Shown here: piece by piece, positions 1 through 7,835 of the stretch
How the letters are laid out: every line of letters begins with the position of its first letter
How positions within the stretch are numbered: the stretch's first letter is position 1
Origin: an uncultured Opitutia bacterium
GTDB taxonomy: Bacteria; Verrucomicrobiota; Verrucomicrobiia; Opitutales; Opitutaceae
Length of the DNA: 64,000 bases
Assembly: GCA_937952235.1 (NCBI GenBank)
Contig: CALFZM010000081.1
Span: 1-64,000 of the forward strand
Direction of reading: 5' to 3'
Notes under the pieces: generated by a model
Seen by the model: only the letters and a program-made list of their open reading frames with translations
The model's database searches: none
Told to the model about the DNA's origin: nothing
Program-made: the position numbers and the translations under genes

Positions 1-1
1 G

Positions 2-1411
2 CAGACCTCGCTGCAGCACGCGGGCCTCCCGTGGGAGCTCGGCCTCGCCGAGACCCACCAGACGCTCGTCCTGAACAACCTTCGTTCGCGGATCGCAGTC
101 GAGACCGACGGCCAGCTCAAGACCGGCCGCGATGTCGTCATCGCCGCGCTGCTCGGCGCCGAGGAATTCGGCTTCGCCACCGCGCCGCTCGTCGCCACCG
201 GCTGCATCATGATGCGTGTTTGCCACCTGAATACGTGTCCCGCCGGCGTCGCCACGCAGGACCCGCAGCTGCGCGCGCGGTTCGCCGGCAAGCCGGAGCA
301 CGTGGTCAACTTCATGAAGTTCATCGCGGAGGACATCCGCGAGATCATGGCCTCGCTCGGCTTCCGCACGATCGAGGAGATGATCGGCCGCACCGACCGG
401 CTCGAGGCGCGGCGCGCCGTGGAGCACTGGAAGGCGCGGGGCCTCGATTTCTCCAACATCCTCTACCAGCCGGATGTCGGCCCCGAGGTCGGCCGGTTCT
501 GCCAGCTTAAGCAGGACCACGGCATCGACCGCTCGCTCGACGTCACCCAGCTCCTTGAGCTCTGCAAGCCCGCCCTGGAGCGCGGCGAGAAGGTCATCGC
601 CGAGCTGCCGGTGCGCAACGTCAACCGCGTGGTCGGCACGATCACCTCCGGAGAAATCACGAAGAAGTACGGTGCCAAGGGCCTTCCCGAGGACACGATC
701 CGCCTCAAGTTCACCGGCTCGGCCGGGCAGAGCTTCGGGGCCTTCGTCACCCGCGGCATGACGCTCGCGATCGAAGGCGACGCGAACGACTACTTCGGCA
801 AGGGCCTCTCCGGCGGCAAGCTCATCGTCTATCCGTCGCCGAAGGCCACGTTCAAGGCCGAGGAGAACATGATCATCGGCAACGTCGCCTTCTACGGCGC
901 CAGTGCCGGGGAGGCGTACATCCGCGGCATGGCCGGCGAGCGCTTCGCCGTCCGCAACTCGGGCGTCACCGTCGTGGTCGAGGGCATCGGCGACAACGGC
1001 TGCGAGTACATGACCGGCGGCAACGTCGTCGTGCTCGGCCGCGCCGGCCGCAACTTCGGCGCCGGCATGTCGGGCGGCATCGGCTACGTGCTCGACGAGG
1101 CCGGCGATTTCGCGAAGCGCGTCAACCAGCAGATGGTTTCCATCGAGAAGCTCGAATCCCCGCGCGAGATCGCCGCGGTTCGCGCGATGATCCAGAAGCA
1201 CCTCGACTACACCAAGAGCGAGCGCGCCCGGGCGATTCTCGCCGATTGGGACGCGTTCGTGCCGAAGTTCGTCAAGGTCATGCCCAAGGACTACAAGCGC
1301 ATGCTCGCCTGCATCGAGCGCGCCCAGGCCCAGGGCCTCACCGGCGACGAGGCGATCATGTCGGCGTTCGAAGAGAACGCGCGCGACACCAGCCGCGTCG
1401 GAGGAAACTAA
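2..1411 (+). CDS. gltB: Glutamate synthase large subunit, C-terminal part (5' end outside window)
   Basis: The last 469 codons of the large subunit of NADPH-dependent glutamate synthase, which with GltD makes two glutamates from 2-oxoglutarate and glutamine. The reading frame is open from base 2, so the glutaminase domain and most of the FMN domain lie upstream. Seen: the 3Fe-4S cysteines at about residues 68, 74 and 79 of the visible part (CX5CX4C), then the C-terminal GXGXG beta-helix from about residue 230 with repeated GGxxxV/GxG steps. gltD follows after 122 bp on the same strand, so the two probably form one operon. No frameshift is seen. Identification is secure; only the start is missing. 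Confidence 0.97.
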   Translation, partial: QTSLQHAGLPWELGLAETHQTLVLNNLRSRIAVETDGQLKTGRDVVIAALLGAEEFGFATAPLVATGCIMMRVCHLNTCPAGVATQDPQLRARFAGKPEHVVNFMKFIAEDIREIMASLGFRTIEEMIGRTDRLEARRAVEHWKARGLDFSNILYQPDVGPEVGRFCQLKQDHGIDRSLDVTQLLELCKPALERGEKVIAELPVRNVNRVVGTITSGEITKKYGAKGLPEDTIRLKFTGSAGQSFGAFVTRGMTLAIEGDANDYFGKGLSGGKLIVYPSPKATFKAEENMIIGNVAFYGASAGEAYIRGMAGERFAVRNSGVTVVVEGIGDNGCEYMTGGNVVVLGRAGRNFGAGMSGGIGYVLDEAGDFAKRVNQQMVSIEKLESPREIAAVRAMIQKHLDYTKSERARAILADWDAFVPKFVKVMPKDYKRMLACIERAQAQGLTGDEAIMSAFEENARDTSRVGGN

Positions 1412-1415
1412 TCAC

Positions 1416-1519
1416 TCGAAGTAGCGAGTAGTCGGTAGCGAGTAGCGAGCATAACCAGACCTTACGCCGCCGCGTCGCCGACTTCCGACTCGCTACTCAC
1501 TACTCGCTACTCGCTACTT
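1416..1519. repeat. Inverted repeat of GTAGCGA units between gltB and gltD
   Basis: The left arm near 1420-1452 is built of GAGTAGCGAGTAG-type units. The right arm near 1487-1519 is its near-perfect reverse complement. The loop of about 35 bp includes ACCAGACC. The arms can form a long hairpin in the gltBD transcript, ending about 15 bp before the gltD start codon. The simple-sequence character suggests a dispersed repeat rather than a gene-specific signal, though a role in setting the GltB:GltD ratio cannot be excluded. Confidence 0.8.
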
Positions 1520-1533
1520 CAACTTTTTCTTCC

Positions 1534-3018
1534 ATGGGTAAACCAACCGGCTTCATCGAGTACCTGCGCGAACTTCCCGTCGACCGCACGCCCACCGAGC
1601 GCGTGAAGGACTGGAAGGAGTTTCACCACCACATGGAGGAGAAGAAACTCCGGACGCAGGGCGCGCGCTGCATGGACTGCGGTATCCCGTTTTGCCATAC
1701 GGGCCGGCTGATCAGCGGCATGGCCAGCGGCTGCCCGATCAACAACCTCATCCCCGAGTGGAACGACCTCGTGTACCGCGGGCTGTGGAAGGAGGCGCTC
1801 GACCGCCTGCACAAGACGAACAACTTCCCGGAGTTCACCGGCCGCGTGTGCCCGGCGCCGTGCGAGGGCTCGTGCGTCCTCGGCATCAACGCGCCGCCGG
1901 TCACGATCAAGAACATCGAGGCCTCGATCATCGACAAGGGCTGGGACGAGGGCTGGGTGCTGCCCGAGGCGCCGAAGGTGCGCACCGGCAAGAAGGTCGC
2001 CGTCGTCGGCTCCGGCCCCGCCGGCCTTTCCGCCGCGGCGCAGCTCAACCGCGCCGGACACACCGTCACGGTGTTCGAGCGCGCCGACCGCCCCGGCGGC
2101 CTGCTCATGTACGGCATCCCGAACATGAAGCTCGACAAGCAGGAGGTCGTGCTCCGCCGCATCAAGCTGATGGAACAGGAAGGCATCAAGTTCGTGTGCA
2201 ACGCCAACGTCGGCGAGAACGTCGAGCCGCAGATCTTCCTCAAGGAATACGACGCCACCGTCATCTGCACCGGTGCCACGCAGCCGCGCGACCTGCCGAT
2301 CGAGGGCCGCAGCCTGAAGGGCGTGCACTTCGCGATGGAGTTCCTCACCGCGAACACGAAGGCGCTGCTCAACGGCGGCGCGGAACACTGTCCGATCCAG
2401 GCGAAGGGCAAGGACGTCGTCGTCATCGGTGGCGGCGACACCGGCACCGACTGCGTCGGCACCTCCGTGCGCCACGGCTGCAAGAGCCTGGTGCAGATCG
2501 AAATTCTCCCCAAGCCACCGCTCGAGCGCGCCGCGGACAACCCGTGGCCGGAATGGCCCAAGACCTACAAGATGGATTACGGCCAGGAGGAGGCCGCCGC
2601 GAAGTTCGGCGCCGATCCGCGCGTGTACCTCACGACGGTGAAGAAGTTCATCGGCGACGCCGAGGGCAACGTGAAGGAGCTCGTGACGGTCGAGATCAAG
2701 TGGGAGAAGAACGACAAGGGTCAGTTCATCCCGAAGGAGATCCCCGGCACGGAGAAAACCCGCCCCGCGCAGCTCGTGCTGCTCGCCATGGGTTTCCTCG
2801 GGCCCGAGCAGGCGCTGCTCAAGGAGCTCAATCTCGAGACCGACCCGCGCTCCAACGTGAAGGCCGAACACGAGAAGTACACGACCAGCATCAAGGGTGT
2901 CTTCGCCGCCGGCGACTGCCGCCGCGGCCAGAGCCTCGTGGTGTGGGCGATCAACGAGGGGCGGGGAGCCGCGCGCGAGTGCGATCGGTACCTGATGGGA
3001 TATACCGACCTGCCTTGA
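1534..3018 (+). CDS. gltD: Glutamate synthase small subunit
   Basis: The 494-residue beta subunit that passes electrons from NADPH through FAD and two 4Fe-4S clusters to GltB. The N-terminal cluster domain has cysteines at about 46, 49, 54 and 67 (CMDCGIPFCHTG) and a second set in CPAPCEGSC near 110. The FAD-binding GSGPAG follows at about 158 and the NADPH-binding GGGDTG at about 300. Length is normal for the family. The ATG has no Shine-Dalgarno match (pyrimidine-rich leader), and a long hairpin repeat lies just upstream, so translation may depend on that context. A strong terminator follows the stop. Confidence 0.97.
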   Translation: MGKPTGFIEYLRELPVDRTPTERVKDWKEFHHHMEEKKLRTQGARCMDCGIPFCHTGRLISGMASGCPINNLIPEWNDLVYRGLWKEALDRLHKTNNFPEFTGRVCPAPCEGSCVLGINAPPVTIKNIEASIIDKGWDEGWVLPEAPKVRTGKKVAVVGSGPAGLSAAAQLNRAGHTVTVFERADRPGGLLMYGIPNMKLDKQEVVLRRIKLMEQEGIKFVCNANVGENVEPQIFLKEYDATVICTGATQPRDLPIEGRSLKGVHFAMEFLTANTKALLNGGAEHCPIQAKGKDVVVIGGGDTGTDCVGTSVRHGCKSLVQIEILPKPPLERAADNPWPEWPKTYKMDYGQEEAAAKFGADPRVYLTTVKKFIGDAEGNVKELVTVEIKWEKNDKGQFIPKEIPGTEKTRPAQLVLLAMGFLGPEQALLKELNLETDPRSNVKAEHEKYTTSIKGVFAAGDCRRGQSLVVWAINEGRGAARECDRYLMGYTDLP

Positions 3019-3026
3019 ACCAGAGC

Positions 3027-3053
3027 AGGGCAGGTCTGAGACCTGCCCTTTTT
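3027..3053 (+). terminator. Rho-independent terminator after gltD
   Basis: A perfect 9-bp GC-rich stem GGGCAGGTC / GACCTGCCC with a TGA loop (3028-3048) is followed directly by five T residues. It starts 10 bp after the gltD stop and marks the end of the gltBD transcript. Confidence 0.92.
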
Positions 3054-3166
3054 GTTGTACCGGCGACGGGCCCGCACGCAGCAGGGTCCCGGATTGGCGC
3101 CGCCACCCTTCACCCTCCCGGTCATTTCCGCGTGACCCGATTCCGGTCACTGCATTGTTTCGTGCC

Positions 3167-3892
3167 ATGAAACGCCAGCCCCGCGCCCTCACCCTTGTCG
3201 CGCTATTGTTCGCCGCCGTCGTGGCACCCGCCGCCGAAAGTTCCAAGGCAGCACCGAAAAAGGCCAAGGCGCCGAATCCCGTCCTCGCCGCGATCACCGA
3301 TGTCCCGGGCCTGCCGCGCGTGCTGCTGATCGGGGATTCGATCTCGATGGGTTACACGCTCGAGGTGCGGGCGAAGCTCGCCGGCAAGGCCAACCTCCAC
3401 CGGCCGCTCGAAAACTGCGGCGACACGGCCCGCGGGGTCGCGTCGCTCGACAAGTGGCTCGGGACCGGAAAGTGGGACGTGATCCATTTCAACTTCGGGC
3501 TGCATGACCTGAAGTACCTCGATGCCGCCGGGCAGCTCGCTGCGCCGGACAAGGGCAAGCAGGTCCACAGCCTCGCCGAGTACGAAAGCAACCTGCGGAA
3601 GATCGTGGCGCGCCTGAAGCAAACGGGCGCGAAACTGATCTGGGCCGCCACCACGCCCGTGCCCGGCGGCACCACCGGACGCGTCGAGGATGACGCCCTT
3701 CGCTACAACGCGGTCGCGGCGCGCGTCATGCGGGAGCAGGGTGTCGCGATCAACGACCTTCACGCCTTCGTCCGACCGCGTCAGGCCCAACTCCAGCGCC
3801 CGGCCAACGTTCATTTCTCCACGGCAGGCAGCGCCCAACTCGCCGACGAGGTCGTCGGCAAGATCGCCCCACTGCTCCGGCCGGCGCCTTAG
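3167..3892 (+). CDS. Secreted SGNH/GDSL-type hydrolase
   Basis: A 241-residue protein with a signal peptide (MKRQPR then a hydrophobic stretch ending near APAAE). The SGNH-hydrolase block I nucleophile is in LLIGDSIS, about residue 47-54. A later NFGLHDLK replaces the block III GxND, and the C-terminal NVHFSTAGSAQLAD supplies the Asp/His-type region (the usual DxxH appears as NVHF). Such enzymes deacylate sugars or hydrolyse esters outside the cytoplasm. The ATG at 3167 puts the signal peptide at the N-terminus; a TTG at 3155 would add four residues. It is a single gene behind the gltD terminator, and its substrate cannot be told from sequence. Confidence 0.8.
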   Translation: MKRQPRALTLVALLFAAVVAPAAESSKAAPKKAKAPNPVLAAITDVPGLPRVLLIGDSISMGYTLEVRAKLAGKANLHRPLENCGDTARGVASLDKWLGTGKWDVIHFNFGLHDLKYLDAAGQLAAPDKGKQVHSLAEYESNLRKIVARLKQTGAKLIWAATTPVPGGTTGRVEDDALRYNAVAARVMREQGVAINDLHAFVRPRQAQLQRPANVHFSTAGSAQLADEVVGKIAPLLRPAP

Positions 3893-3902
3893 CCGGCGCA
3901 TG

Positions 3903-4034
3903 CAGTTGGGGTGGAGCCGCCTGTTCCCAGGCGGCTGACGTGCGACGGACCGGTTCGCAGCGGCTCGAGGACAAGCCGCTCCACCTTTCCGTGCGGCCAT
4001 TCTCATGGCTGACTTGAAGTCCAACGGCATGAGC
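3903..4034 (+). repeat. GTGGAGC palindromic element, copy 1
   Basis: Begins 10 bp after the stop of the SGNH hydrolase. The order is TGCAGTTGGG, then hairpin GGAGCCGCCTGTTCCCAGGC, a spacer TGCGACGGACCGG, a second hairpin GCGGCTCGAGGACAAGCCGC, the end CTCCACC, and a tail TGCGGCC..CTCATGGCTGACTTGAAG. GTGGAGC and GCTCCAC form terminal inverted repeats about 75 bp apart. The same arrangement recurs near 26.4 and 54.2 kb. Confidence 0.88.
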
Positions 4035-4084
4035 TCCTGGCTTGGGAACCGGCGCTGCAAGCCGGCTGGCACCAATCCAGCTTC

Positions 4085-4150
4085 GCGCCGAGGCGGGGAG
4101 ACGCGGAGAAACGCCCGTGGCGATCGTCTTGCCGCGCCTCTGCGCGAGAC
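4085..4150. repeat. Degenerate GAGACGCGGAGAA-type inverted repeat
   Basis: The arm GCCGAGGCGGGGAGACGCGGAGAAACGC faces TTGCCGCGCCTCTGCGC about 20 bp on, forming an imperfect hairpin of the CAAAGACGCAAAG type also seen near 49.5 kb. It lies between two convergent genes, just past the trpB2 stop. Confidence 0.55.
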
Positions 4151-4171
4151 CCTGCCTTCCGGGCGCTCCCG

Positions 4172-5497
4172 TCAGATCCCCTCCGGTCCGTCCTTCATCG
4201 CGCCCGACAGGTAGGTGTCGAACGCCGCGAGATCGAGCAGGCCGTTGCCGCTGAGGCCGATCACGATCACCCGCTTCCTGCCCTCCTCGCGGCACTTCAC
4301 CGCCTCGTCGACGGCGGCCGCGATCGCGTGTGACGACTCCGGTGCGGGCACGATGCCTTCGCTGCGGGCGAACAACACGGCGGACTGGAAGACCTTCGTT
4401 TGTGGATACGCCATCGCCTCGATCAGCCCGAGCCTGAGGCAGTGGCTCACCATCGGCGCCATGCCGTGGTAGCGCAGGCCGCCGGCGTGGATGCTGGGCG
4501 GCATGAAATGGTGGCCGAGCGTGTGCATCATCATCAGCGGCGTCGTCTCGGCGGTATCGCCGAAATCGTAGCGCAGCTCCCCGCGCGTGAGCGAAGGGCA
4601 CGACGACGGTTCGACCGCGACGATGCGCGTGCGCTTTCCGTCCTTGAGCTTCCGTCGCACGAAAGGGAATGCGAGGCCGGCGAAATTGCTGCCGCCGCCG
4701 GCGCAGCCGAAGATCACGTCGGGCTCCTCGCCCGCCAGGGCCATCTGCTTGATCGCCTCCTCCCCGATGACCGACTGGTGCAGGCACACGTGGTTCAGCA
4801 CGCTGCCCAGGGCGTACTTGGTTCCCGGATGCTTCATCGTGTCCTCGATCGCCTCGCTGATCGCGAGCCCGAGGCTGCCATGGCTGTCCGGGGTCTCGGC
4901 CAGCACCCTGCGGCCAAACTCCGTCTGGTCGCTCGGGCTCGCGTGCACGGTCGCGCCGTAGGTCTGCATGAGCATCTTCCGGTACGGCTTCTGGTTGAAG
5001 CTCACCTTCACCATGTAGACGTTGCACTCGAGGCCGAATACGCTGCACGCGAAGGCGAGCGACGAGCCCCACTGGCCGGCGCCCGTTTCCGTCGCGAGCC
5101 GCTTCGTGCCGGCGAGCTTGTTGTAGTACGCCTGCGGGATCGCCGTATTCGGTTTGTGGCTACCGGCGGGGCTGACGCCCTCGTACTTGTAGTAGATGTG
5201 GGCGGGCGTCTGCAGCGCCCGCTCCAGCCGGACGGCGCGCAGCAGCGGGGTGGGGCGATAGAGCGCGTACACGTCGCGCACCGCGGCGGGAATCTCGATC
5301 CAGCGTTCATTGGTCATTTCCTGGGCGACCAGCGCCTCGGGGAACAGGCCCAGCATCAGGTCCGGCGTGACGGGCTCGCGCGTGCCCGGGTGCAACGGCG
5401 GTGGCAGCGGTTCCGGGAAGTCGGCCAGCAGGTTGTACCAGGACGTGGGCATCTCTCCCGCGGGCAGCGGGAACGTGAGCGGAGGGTGCATGGGCAA
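4172..5497 (-). CDS. trpB2: TrpB2-type tryptophan synthase beta-like protein
   Basis: A 441-residue PLP-dependent fold-type II enzyme. TrpB2 proteins condense indole with serine, or act on free serine, and generally work without a TrpA partner. Seen: the TrpB2 N-terminal segment (MPTSWYNLLADFP, RPTPLLRA), the PLP lysine in GSHKPNTA (about K115), TGAGQWGSS, the phosphate loop GCAGGGSNF and a C-terminal GLSGNG. The FNQKPYRKMLM segment and total length match the B2 rather than the roughly 400-residue B1 class. No trpA or other trp gene is adjacent. It is convergent with the SGNH hydrolase gene. Confidence 0.92.
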   Translation of the reverse strand: MPMHPPLTFPLPAGEMPTSWYNLLADFPEPLPPPLHPGTREPVTPDLMLGLFPEALVAQEMTNERWIEIPAAVRDVYALYRPTPLLRAVRLERALQTPAHIYYKYEGVSPAGSHKPNTAIPQAYYNKLAGTKRLATETGAGQWGSSLAFACSVFGLECNVYMVKVSFNQKPYRKMLMQTYGATVHASPSDQTEFGRRVLAETPDSHGSLGLAISEAIEDTMKHPGTKYALGSVLNHVCLHQSVIGEEAIKQMALAGEEPDVIFGCAGGGSNFAGLAFPFVRRKLKDGKRTRIVAVEPSSCPSLTRGELRYDFGDTAETTPLMMMHTLGHHFMPPSIHAGGLRYHGMAPMVSHCLRLGLIEAMAYPQTKVFQSAVLFARSEGIVPAPESSHAIAAAVDEAVKCREEGRKRVIVIGLSGNGLLDLAAFDTYLSGAMKDGPEGI

Positions 5498-5614
5498 ACG
5501 GGGGTTTCGCGGACGACTCCTGAAGTAGTCGGCTGGGCCTATTCCGTCACGGCGCGAATTGCGGGCGGCCCGCGTTAGTGCGCCCGGTACCGCCCGTCAT
5601 GAGGTTTCCGACTG

Positions 5615-5713
5615 GGTGGAGCAGCCTTTCCCCAGGCTGCTCGCAGGGCGATCGCCGGCAGAACGAATCTCCCCGCCGTCCGATCCAGCCGCCTGGGGAC
5701 AGGCTGCTCCACC
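5615..5713. repeat. GTGGAGC palindromic element, copy 2
   Basis: The GGGTGGAGCAGCCT arm with hairpin GCAGCCTTTCCCCAGGCTGC is followed by a diverged spacer and the closing arm AGCCGCCTGGGGACAGGCTG with CTCCACCC. It ends 26 bp beyond the rlmN stop, again at the 3' side of a gene. The middle differs from copies 1, 4 and 8. Confidence 0.8.
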
Positions 5714-5739
5714 CGCAGTCCGGTCCACCCGCGGCCGGC

Positions 5740-6837
5740 CTACGCGCCGACTGCGAGCTGGCCGCAGCCGGCGGCGATGTCGATGCCGCGACGCTGGCGC
5801 ACGGTGCTCGGCAGGGCGAACTCGTCGGCCAGGACGCGCTGGAAGCGCTTCGCGGCGTCGCCGCGGGCCGGCGCCCCGTCGTATCCCTGCGTCGGATTCA
5901 ACGGGATCAGGTTAACCTGGGCCGGCAGGCCGCGAAGCAGGGAGCCGACGGCGCGGGCATGGTCCGCGGAGTCGTTCTTCCCCTCGATCAGCGTCCACTC
6001 GTAGAAGATGCGGCGCCCGGTTTCCGCGCTGTACGTGCGGCAGGCAGCCATCAGTTCGTCGAGCGGCCATTTGCGCGCCGCCGGGACGAGCGCGGCCCGC
6101 TCCTCCTGGGTCGCGGCGTGCAGCGAGACCGCCAGGTGCAGCGGTCGCTTTTCCCGGGCAAGCCGGAGGATGCCGGGCACGACGCCAACGGTGCTGAGCG
6201 TGATCCGCTCGGCGGCAAGCGCGAGGCCGGCGGAGTCGCGCAGGATGTCGGTTGCGTGCATGACCGCTTCATAGTTGTGGAGCGGTTCACCCATGCCCAT
6301 GAGCACGACGTTCCGCAGCCTGGGCTGCGGAACGTCGTGCTCACGGGTGCTGGGTGTTAGGTGATGGGCGATGGGGGCTGACTTCAGGGCGCGGGCGACG
6401 TGGACGGCTTGGGCGACGATTTCCCCGGGAGTGAGGTGGCGGGTGTAGCCCATCTGGCCGGTGGCGCAGAAGACGCAGCCCATCGCGCACCCGACCTGGG
6501 AGCTCACACAGGCGGTGACGCGGCCGTTGAAACGCATGAGCACCGTCTCGATGCGTTCACGGTCGGGGAGCTCGAGCAGAAACTTTCGCGTGAAGCCGTC
6601 GCTCGAGTCGGTGGCGAGCGAGGTGGGCAGCACCCCGAGCGTTGCCTCGGCGGCGAGCCGGGTGAGCACCTTCCCGGGCACGCCGGGCATCGCGTCGGCC
6701 GTGAAGGCGTCGGCGTAGTGCAGGTACATCCGGTTCCACACCGTCTCCGCATGCACGCTCGCGAAGTCCCACCGCGCGAACTGCACGCGCAGCGCTTCGC
6801 GGCTGAGGTCGTAGAGATTGATCGGAGCCTGGCTCAC
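5740..6837 (-). CDS. rlmN: Dual-specificity 23S rRNA/tRNA adenosine-C2 methyltransferase
   Basis: A 365-residue radical-SAM methyltransferase (C2 of A2503 in 23S rRNA and A37 of some tRNAs). The cluster motif CAMGCVFC follows a conserved Cys in ACVSSQVGC. Also seen are MGMGEPLHNYEAV, AVSLHAA, and the C-terminal AAGCGQL with the methyl-carrying Cys. Between ARALK and RNVVLMGMGEPL the protein is about 20 residues longer than usual. That stretch (APIAHHLTPSTREHDVPQP) is encoded by palindromic, repeat-like DNA at about 6301-6381, yet the frame is kept and all catalytic residues remain. It ends close to a repeat element; the PHP-phosphatase gene starts its own unit upstream. Confidence 0.95.
   Translation of the reverse strand: MSQAPINLYDLSREALRVQFARWDFASVHAETVWNRMYLHYADAFTADAMPGVPGKVLTRLAAEATLGVLPTSLATDSSDGFTRKFLLELPDRERIETVLMRFNGRVTACVSSQVGCAMGCVFCATGQMGYTRHLTPGEIVAQAVHVARALKSAPIAHHLTPSTREHDVPQPRLRNVVLMGMGEPLHNYEAVMHATDILRDSAGLALAAERITLSTVGVVPGILRLAREKRPLHLAVSLHAATQEERAALVPAARKWPLDELMAACRTYSAETGRRIFYEWTLIEGKNDSADHARAVGSLLRGLPAQVNLIPLNPTQGYDGAPARGDAAKRFQRVLADEFALPSTVRQRRGIDIAAGCGQLAVGA
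6301..6342. repeat. Perfect 20-bp inverted repeat inside rlmN
   Basis: GAGCACGACGTTCCGCAGCC, a 2-bp TG centre, then its exact reverse complement. One arm encodes the conserved RLRNVVL before MGMGEP. The other is an inverted copy read in frame as REHDVPQP. Next to it (6343-6381) lies GGTGCTGGGTGTTAGGTGATGGGCGATGG, which looks like dispersed intergenic repeat sequence rather than rlmN coding sequence. Confidence 0.95.
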
Positions 6838-6869
6838 GAAGCGCGCGGCGGCGGCAGTGCGCCCGCTGA

Positions 6870-7712
6870 TCAGCGCGGCGGCACGGCCAGCGGAACGGCG
6901 CGCAGCGAGGCGAGGGCGGCGGCGATCGGGACGATCTGCCGTTGGCGGTCGAGGAAGAAGCTCACGGTCTCGAAGCCGAGCTCGTCGAGCATCTGCAGGG
7001 CCTGTTCGTAACGGTCGCCGACGCGCGTCGGGCGGTGGGCGTCGGCACCGAGGACCACCGGAATGCCGCGCTCCCGCATGGCGGTGAGGACGCGCGGGCC
7101 CGGGTTCATCTCCGGCAGCGCCTTGTTGAGCCCGCTCGTGTTGAGTTCCATGGCCACGCCGGTGGCGGCGATCCGGTCGAGCGCGCGCAGGATGAACGGC
7201 TCGATCCGCGCGTAGTCCCAGTCGGCGGGCGACTCGTTCTTCACCAGGTCGGGGTGGGCGAGCGTGTCGAAGAGCCCGGTCTCCGCCGACTGCGCGAGGT
7301 GTTCGAAATACGTCTGCTGGTACGCGAAGTAGTCGCCGGTGAAATAGCGCTCCTTGTAGTGCGTGACCTGCATGTGCACGGACCCCAGCACGTGGTGGAG
7401 CGGCACGCGGGCATGGAGCTGCTCGGCCCAGCGTTCGATGCCGGGAAAGAAATCGCTCTCGAGGCCGAGCCGCACGTCGACGCGGCCGGCAAACTCCGCG
7501 CGGGCCGCGGCGACCAGGTCGATGTACTCCTCGTATTGCCCGGGCGCCATGCGGTGTTCGATCCCCAGGTTGTCGGGCAGCGGGGCGTGGCAGGTGACGA
7601 TGATGCCCTTCAGCCCGCGCGCCTCGGCCATCGCGGCGTAGTCGGAGGGCATGCCGGTCGCGTGCTTGCAGAGCGGCGTGTGGGAGTGGGACTCGTAGAG
7701 CAAAGGCGACAT
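6870..7712 (-). CDS. PHP-domain histidinol-phosphatase family protein
   Basis: A 280-residue PHP metallophosphatase of the HisJ/HisK type, which removes phosphate from L-histidinol phosphate in histidine synthesis. Metal ligands appear in ESHSHTPLCKHA at the N-terminus, TCHAPLP near 40, ESDFFPG near 105, GSVHM near 130, and DTLAHPDL and GADAHRP later. The start was placed at MSPLLYESH. The frame is open further upstream, but that part is the CACGAAACAC repeat read as FRVFRVLRG, a common false extension. rlmN lies 32 bp downstream on the same strand. No other his gene is near, so histidinol phosphate as substrate is inferred from family. Confidence 0.8.
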   Translation of the reverse strand: MSPLLYESHSHTPLCKHATGMPSDYAAMAEARGLKGIIVTCHAPLPDNLGIEHRMAPGQYEEYIDLVAAARAEFAGRVDVRLGLESDFFPGIERWAEQLHARVPLHHVLGSVHMQVTHYKERYFTGDYFAYQQTYFEHLAQSAETGLFDTLAHPDLVKNESPADWDYARIEPFILRALDRIAATGVAMELNTSGLNKALPEMNPGPRVLTAMRERGIPVVLGADAHRPTRVGDRYEQALQMLDELGFETVSFFLDRQRQIVPIAAALASLRAVPLAVPPR

Positions 7713-7739
7713 CTGGATACGATCAAAAGGGAAGGAGAG

Positions 7740-7822
7740 ACCACGAAGCACACGAAATACACGAAAACTCACCGCCGGCGAACCGCTGCAGTCCTTTCGT
7801 GGATTTCGTGTGTTTCGTGGTT
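7740..7822. repeat. CCACGAAACACACGAAA inverted repeat, copy 1
   Basis: The left arm of ACCACGAAGCACACGAAA type and the right arm TTTCGTGTGTTTCGTGGTT are inverted around a loop of about 30 bp. It fills the space between the GH88 gene and the PHP phosphatase start. A second copy lies at 22.6 kb. Confidence 0.85.
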
Positions 7823-7835
7823 CACCTCCGACAGG

